Positions 58,098-64,000 of a DNA stretch of 64,000 nucleotides are shown one piece after another. Every line of letters starts with the position of its first letter. Position 1 is the first letter of the stretch. The stretch spans positions 82,063 through 146,062 of the forward strand of contig LLEY01000154.1 of assembly GCA_001414485.1 (NCBI GenBank). The letters are read 5' to 3'. The translations under genes and the position numbers were made by a program. The stretch comes from Calycina herbarum. Taxonomy: Eukaryota > Ascomycota > Leotiomycetes > Helotiales > Pezizellaceae. Under the pieces are notes generated by a model. The model had not been told where the DNA came from and did not search any database. It saw nothing but the letters and a program-made list of their open reading frames with translations.

Positions 58098-58637
58098 ATT
58101 TAACAAAGTGGAGTGATGGTGGAGCCTTTTTTCAAGCCACCAAAAAAAAACGCCCAGCCCAACTTGCGGTCTGGGCTTTTGAGAGCTGGGGGGTAGTGAA
58201 AGCTTGGCGAGTCTTGGACCGAAGACCGGCGGTTCCGACAACTTTTTATTTTATTTAGAAAACCCAATATGGAGAATTGTCTAACAGAGAACTCCGATTT
58301 CGCTTGATGTAACTAACCAAAGAATACTCATCTCTTTGATATGTGGCACTGAAACCAAATGTCAACGATATCAAGGTCCTCAGCCACAGTGGCGTAAATC
58401 AGAGTTCGGTTGAGGAAATCCGAGATTTCACTCATCCCAGTCCTGTGGCGTTTTCCCCTTGGCGGGGTGTTAAAACGCGAAACACAAACAGAGATTTTTG
58501 CAGGGAAAGAGCAAACTATCTTTAGAGGATCGACTCGCATTTCCTCAAAGACTAGGTAAACCTTATTCATAGGGCTCGATGCGTTGTATAAACGAAGAAG
58601 TGTATCAAGTTAGCTATACACCGCCTTTCTAAAGCTT
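58098..58637. other. Intergenic region
   Basis: Promoter side of the 63-residue gene and 3' flank of the hypothetical ORF at 58638. It contains an A-run/GGGCTGGGCG hairpin (CGCCCAGCCC..GGGCT) at about 58150-58180. No gene seen. Confidence 0.4.
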
Positions 58638-59696
58638 TTAGTCAGTGATAGAGTTTTTCTTTCTTTCGTAGTCTCCGGACGGCAGTGGCACATCTTTAAC
58701 CTTTCCCAATATGGGAAGGAAAACCCTTAGAACGCGTTCAGAAGTAATATGTGTTTCTGAATCTGATGTGTAAGTATGATATGCAACATCGGTGAGGGGG
58801 TGCAAACCTGCGAGTTGTCGGTGAAGCATTGATTGGCATGGAATTTGTAAAATAGCATCTTCCCCGCAACAAGAGGCGATGCCGTCAGCAAATTCTATAT
58901 CGCATTGTGCGTGATGAGCATGGAAGAGTTTTGTGCTTTGCGGGGAAAGGTTGAGGCTGTTGCATCTCGCATTGATTAAAAAAAGAGCGCGTCGTTGTGG
59001 AGGCGTTTCTTGCTCCAGCTTCTGTACCCCGCCTGCTCTGTAACATGGACTTGAAGCACTGGATTGATTAGTTGAAGTCCCTGCGTGTCTCCACCTTGTT
59101 GGTTCAGACGAGTATGAGTCTAAATATGAAAACCAATAGGCAAGAAAAGCCCTGAAGCGCGCTCGACCTCTCGAGAGGCTTTTGAAGAATCCCAAAATGT
59201 AGTGACAATCATGCGGGGTGTGGTTGTACCACGCAGATTGAGACCAATCCAACGTACTGTACCTGTGTACGAAGCGTTTGTACCTGAAAATCTTGAAAAA
59301 CTCCGCAGCTTCGCGCAACTTGTTGGAAGAATCCTCCAAAGTCATCATCATTTGTCTCAGTCCTCCTTCAAGCCCAAGAAGCACCCCGGCAAAAGGTGGC
59401 GTTAGAATTGGGGCATTGAAGAGATACCTTCTTGGCAAATCAAAAAGACGACCCTTTGCTTGACAGGGATGGTGATGAGCATGCCTTGTTTTCTCGTGCA
59501 CTTCTGTGTAGCGAGTCTTCTTCCTGTCAGGGTTCCCTAGGAAGTTTTGGCAGTTTTCGCCCAAGCTTGAGAGAGCACGGAGCGCTGAGGGGTTCAAGTT
59601 GTTGGCCGAGCCCTTGTTCTTGGTGTTGAAGCTTGACATGTTTTGGGCGAGGCGCGGATGGTGGACTCGACGTTTATGCAAGTGAGAGGTTGCCAT
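58638..59696 (-). CDS. Hypothetical protein, 352 aa
   Basis: An uninterrupted frame from the ATG at 59694-59696 (MATSHLHKRRVHHPRLAQNM) to TGA. An open frame this long is unlikely by chance at this base composition. The protein is rich in His, Arg and Ser, with a few hydrophobic stretches (FAGVLLGLEGGLRQM; FRAFLAYWFSYLDSY) and scattered cysteines, but no signal peptide, clear membrane helices or known motif. Splicing was not needed. It could be a lineage-specific protein or a chance frame over structured non-coding DNA. Confidence 0.4.
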   Translation of the reverse strand: MATSHLHKRRVHHPRLAQNMSSFNTKNKGSANNLNPSALRALSSLGENCQNFLGNPDRKKTRYTEVHEKTRHAHHHPCQAKGRLFDLPRRYLFNAPILTPPFAGVLLGLEGGLRQMMMTLEDSSNKLREAAEFFKIFRYKRFVHRYSTLDWSQSAWYNHTPHDCHYILGFFKSLSRGRARFRAFLAYWFSYLDSYSSEPTRWRHAGTSTNQSSASSPCYRAGGVQKLEQETPPQRRALFLINARCNSLNLSPQSTKLFHAHHAQCDIEFADGIASCCGEDAILQIPCQSMLHRQLAGLHPLTDVAYHTYTSDSETHITSERVLRVFLPILGKVKDVPLPSGDYERKKNSITD

Positions 59697-59891
59697 TGGA
59701 CCTAAATTCACACCGCCATATCGTGATGTGGAAGTCGAATTGTTTGAAGCAGCAGACGTCGCATTTCTGACCGGAGGCTTGGGTTTTGAAGATAAGAGAA
59801 GGGTTTGGAATGGAATGGCCTGACACGTTTGAAGAATTCTCCTTGACGAAAACTAGTCTTCAGTTGCTATCTTCAAACTTGAACTTTGCTG

Positions 59892-59963
59892 GAATTATGT
59901 TGTTGAATGAATTATGCTGTCGACTGAATTATGCTGTCGAAGGAATGAATTATGTTGTCGAAT
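59892..59963 (+). repeat. Four imperfect tandem copies of a 17-bp unit
   Basis: The unit is GAATTATGYTGTYGAMT, repeated at 59892, 59909, 59926 and 59947, with four extra bases before the last copy. It lies just upstream of the hypothetical ORF on the minus strand. Confidence 0.7.
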
Positions 59964-62900
59964 GAGCATTATGAGGTGGCGTGACCCCGAAAGCGAAATA
60001 TTTCGGAAGCTTCTGCAAATGGCGAGGAGATTGTTTGTTTGATGACTGTGCAGCCGGTAACACTTTGCCGCGATGAGAAATTAAAAGCTATGGAGCAATG
60101 AGGTCATCTCGTTTCCCCATGTCTCGCGCCAATTTGTGAAAAGAAAACATCTGGTGCGAGAACCTGAGGCTGAAAAGAAAACGCTGAAGAGAATGTCGAA
60201 TATTTAGAATCACAATCTTAGATCTGGCGTCGAACTGTGGGTGTGCGTGGGAGGGAGTCTCGGTTGGAGTGGATCAGGCACTCGACCTCGCCGATCTTGT
60301 TAATTTCCAAGATGGGAATGTCACTTTTGTATCGTCTTCAACCTCCCTGTCCCAAGTTCACGATGTTGGATATAAAGTGGGGGCTTGGAAGGATCCATGG
60401 ATGCATCTAGTGCCCTTGGCGTCGACAAGCGACCAACCACCACCCCTCATCCACCATGAGTCCCATCCTCGCAGCCTGATAAGCGGACATTGTTGAATTC
60501 AATGCCAGAGATGACGACGATTGCTTGATAAGGATCTGAAGAGAATCAGCTGTTCGCTGTTCATCAGCCGCGAAGTGGTATTCATGCATTTCGTGGGGTA
60601 TTTCATTATCATGAGAGGATGAGATGATCATATGATGATGATGATACGGTAATTCGTGCCGCAAAACAGATGTGTAGGCACGAAGTACCAGGTGGAATCG
60701 TTGAAATCTCCCGTCGAAAGTTTCACTTGCACCGTATCTTATGCATTCCGTGTTTAGACAGTCAAAAAGGTCATTCTGCCAATGCAGCCGCTTTTTGATC
60801 GTGGTTCTGATTTCCCTATCCCGCGAGATTGCCAGTAATATCAATGCCTGTGCATTCCTGGCTCTTGCTTTGCAGGCAAATATTACTCTACACGGAGGAC
60901 AGGTATTCAAAATCCACGCCGAGTTCCGGGTTTCTATCGTACAATCCCATGTTTTGAATGTCTTGAGTTGGTGGTGCGATAGTAGCGGCCATGATTGGAT
61001 GGAGGCCGCATCCCATCGTACAGGCTGTGGAGTAAAATCGGCGGTGGAGGGTACCGCGCGCCTCCTATTGGTATCAGATATGGTGCAGTGCTTCTGGAAG
61101 GGCTGGAAGGGCTATTGTCGGCCAAGCAGCATATGGTTTTGGCATTCCAACGTCTCCATCTCGCTGCCATTTGCGTCTGCATCTGCTTGCATCTGCGTGC
61201 TGCAACTGTAACCAGCGTCAAGAAGGTAGTGTAGTGATCAGCCCCTCATCTGTAGGCGAAGGGAAAGGAATCGTGGTTGGCCATTGAAGAATATGCCGAG
61301 CGTGCCGTTTACTGCGAGGCTGACTGCCATCCTTTCGTCCAGGCGTTGAAGAAAGGTTTGTCGATTGAACACCGGAAAGGTGTATTGGGGTACAAGTACA
61401 GAAGCTTGACAACGTCAGATTGTTGCCACCGGAGAGAGATGCTCAGTTGTGATAGAAATTCGGGCAGTAAGAGGAAGCCTCTTCTCATCCTCGTCCGAAG
61501 CCGGAGAGGCGGTGATGAGTCGGCCATTCGTGTAACACAACACCAATTGCCTTATCAGCTGTTGACATGTAAGAATCGGGAGCGAGGCTTTGTTTGATAG
61601 TGATGATGGCGATTTTCGGGATCTGCATCTCCTGCTTGCAGCAAGACGATTTGGTCATGACATACATGTCTTACGGTACTTGGCCGTTGTAATGCTCGCG
61701 TTCCTGTCCCCAACGACTGGTGATCGGCCTCAACGGCATTCACAGTGCACCTAAAGTGTGAAGTGTGTTTCCTAAACTGGAGGAGTGTTTCCCAATGCCG
61801 ACGCGGCCGGGAGTAGGGACATGCAAAGTATAGAGTTGCGGGCCAGAAGAAGGGTCCTAATTGTGGGATGTACACTTGTATGTACCTCCGTACTTACTGT
61901 ACATGTACTCTTGTCATCTAGCTGTACCCCAGACTCGTGCAAGTGTATTTTGTAGAGTCCTCCACACGGAGAGAAAGTTGACGGCAGCAGGCACTTGATG
62001 CCACAATCCACTCAGACCGTATTCGCTCAATGGCATGATTTGAGAAGAAAGAGAGGAGTTGATGCTGAGATATATTGGGTCGGCTGCAGACGTGCAGGTC
62101 TTTTGCAGCAACGAGAAGATAGACGACGACGCTGGCCGTGATATAAGGGATCGTTTGAGGGGATCCTGGAGGGTGCAGCCAAAGAAAGATGCCTGGCGCT
62201 TCCATCGCTCCCTCGCCTCCCCCTCACAAGCCAATATAATCTGGATGCGGATCATTGGCAGAATGATGTCTCTTGTATATATTACCATGAAGGTTGTCGC
62301 ATTCCATATCAGTTGTGCTACCCAAATCCAGCATGGATATTGATAGTGGGATATTGAACAATGGAAAGTGGTGAGGCGACGGTGAGTTGCAGGCAGTGGA
62401 ATGAATACTCTCGCCCTGGAGTCGCTAGCAACTTGCCGATTCTTCCATTGCGAAGCGACTTTGGTGAGGAGGTCGACAGGGGCTACCATGCCAGTCTTCA
62501 CTTGGATGCTTGGCCCGAAGGAGCAGGGGCATATGTGTGGCGGTCTTGGCACCTGGACCCCGGTCATACTTTCCACCAACTTTTTTATTTTGTCGTTTTG
62601 AGTTTTGATGAATGGCGAGATTGTCAACACACCAAGGAGAAAGCAGAAACTGTTGATGATTTCGATAACCCCCCTTTTCCTACGTTGCCACTGCGACAAA
62701 GTCTATCTCCTACTACCTCCGTACTATACTACTACTACTCCTAGTAGTACTTGCTAGTACTCCGTACGCGACAGTGGATTGAAATGAGTCTGGCTCGCAG
62801 CCAAGATACGGGAGCTTACGACCCGTGAACGCGGCAGAGTCTGAGCTGAGAATGCCCTTAGTGAAGGAGCTCGAAGCTGACGATTTGACATAGTTTGCAA

Positions 62901-63372
62901 AATCAGTTGGAAGCCATTCATATCTATGTACTGGAAGAGATAAGGTACTCGTACTTTGGTTGTATTGAATACGTAGATGGCTGCGCGAGAAATTGCAGGT
63001 CACAACGTTTGTGGCAACCCTGGTCGTGGCTTTTTCCTGTGCCCAGAATAGGCGTAGTCTAGTCCTGCATGGACCTGATACTTCAACACCTTATCAAAAT
63101 TGGTACTCGAACTTTCCTTCCCTTCCCATCGGACGGACGCTGGAGTGGGAGTTATGCTCAATCTGCATCACGATCCATCTACTCGATCTTATGTACGAGT
63201 ATGGGAAGGCTCCGCAAGCATGCTGATAATAGTCACCACTGAGCGTTGCGCGAGGGACAAAGTAGTGGAGATTGTACACTAAATTTACTATTGGAGACTG
63301 GAGACTGGAGATGAGGAGAAAGCTGGGCTGGGGATGGAGATGCGCTTTTAGCAGTGGAGAGTCAATATCCAC

Positions 63373-63402
63373 CTGCACTGCACTGCACTGCGCTGCGCTG
63401 CA
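63373..63402 (+). repeat. Short tandem repeat CTGCA/CTGCG
   Basis: Six units of CTGCR in a row: three CTGCA-type followed by CTGCG-type, ending CTGCAC. Confidence 0.7.
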
Positions 63403-64000
63403 CTTCCAAGGTTGCTTTGCCCCAATGCCCCAGCTGCGAAGCTCCAAAAACCACCCCACCATGACATGATGACGGGGCAGTTTGGAAAAGCGATGCAACG
63501 AAGACAGCCCGCCGAGGGACGGCAGGAGGCAGAGGCAGAGGCAGAGCAAGATGTGAATCTCAACCAAACAATTACTCAATCAATCACTGCATAATCTACC
63601 GCTGATTTCTAACTTCTATGTGAGGACTGATGGAATAAAAACGGAAATAGATTAAGAATAGTACGCTGGGACGGCAGAGCAAAAGGACTCGTATGAGCAT
63701 GCCAATGTAACAAGCATGCCTGGATCACAGCAACCCACCAAAAGCTGCGCTCCAAGACTTTCGCTTTCGAGTCCAAACACCAAACACTATGTGAATAATA
63801 GTTGAGCCAGTTGAGGCCAGTACAAGTAAGGGCTGCTGCAATCTGCAGTTAAACTACTGCACCTCCCCCCATCCCCATCCCCATCCCATCCCATCATCCA
63901 ACAACCCTCACCTCACACCTCGCACCTCGCACCTCGCACCTTCGCTTCGTGCCCTCCATAGCCCAGTCCCGGTCTCCGCCCCCCTTGCCTCCCTTACCCC

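Larger units (their letters stand above)
59697..64000. other. Gene-poor region with low-complexity tracts, probable upstream region of a gene beyond the window
   Basis: No supportable gene. A 262-codon minus-strand frame (61914-62699) lacks an ATG for its first 44 codons and shows no motif. Simple-sequence tracts are scattered: 59892-59963, ATGATG near 60630, ACTACT near 62727, TGCAC/TGCGC at 63373-63402, GGCAGA at 63528-63548 and CACCTCG at 63910-63941. The concentration of CT/CA tracts at 63850-64000 resembles a fungal promoter and leader reading rightward out of the window. Confidence 0.45.

Noticed and set aside
61914..62699. 262-codon open frame on the minus strand
   Set aside because: No ATG in the first 44 codons, no recognisable motif, and the region is full of simple repeats. 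A real exon cannot be excluded.

Overview
The window reads as nuclear DNA of a filamentous ascomycete. Genes are split by short introns (about 45-220 bp, mostly GT..AG with CTAAC-like branch sites), several families are fungal (Clr5-type, DUF6594-like, PRR1-like kinase, DenD-like dehydrogenase with a class II aldolase), and compact genes alternate with AT-rich, gene-poor stretches holding decayed repeats and small inverted-repeat elements. A Leotiomycete (Helotiales) is my best guess from overall feel. The sequence alone does not prove it.

Layout. 0-10 kb: the 3' end of an isoprenylcysteine methyltransferase gene, a zone of degenerate short repeats, a subtilisin-like protease gene broken by one in-frame TAG, and a CLC chloride channel/transporter with seven exons. 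10-24 kb: an IAH1-like SGNH esterase, a retropepsin-fold-like protein, a repeat-rich gap with a mariner-like MITE, a small two-finger C2H2 protein and a SnoaL-like ORF without an ATG. 23.7-34 kb: a kinase with a Pro/Gln-rich arm and a possible ubiquitin-like C-terminus, a cytosolic-type cytochrome c peroxidase, and a PRR1-type kinase. 35-50 kb: a DUF6594-like membrane protein, CTP synthase, a DUF7770-like protein divergent from it, a Clr5-domain protein, a DenD-like dehydrogenase plus class II aldolase pair, a 3'-5' exonuclease-fold protein and a single-pass membrane protein exon. 50.6-64 kb: mostly gene-poor, with several inverted-repeat elements, one small spliced 63-aa gene, a 352-aa hypothetical ORF and a long tract of low-complexity sequence.

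Functional links visible from sequence: the DenD-like dehydrogenase and the class II aldolase lie on the same strand, 390 bp apart, and probably act in one acid-sugar or ketose-phosphate route. CTP synthase and the DUF7770-like gene share a 246-bp divergent promoter. The other neighbours show no obvious shared pathway.

The most unusual single observation is in the CTP synthase gene. Its third intron can restore the highly conserved reading frame only if spliced as AT..AC (5' ATAAGT, branch GCTAAC, 3' GCAC). No GT..AG choice restores that frame. A second gene, the Clr5-domain one, needs a GC..AG intron. Exon coordinates were worked out by hand from reading-frame continuity and family motifs. 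Transcript data would be the decisive check.
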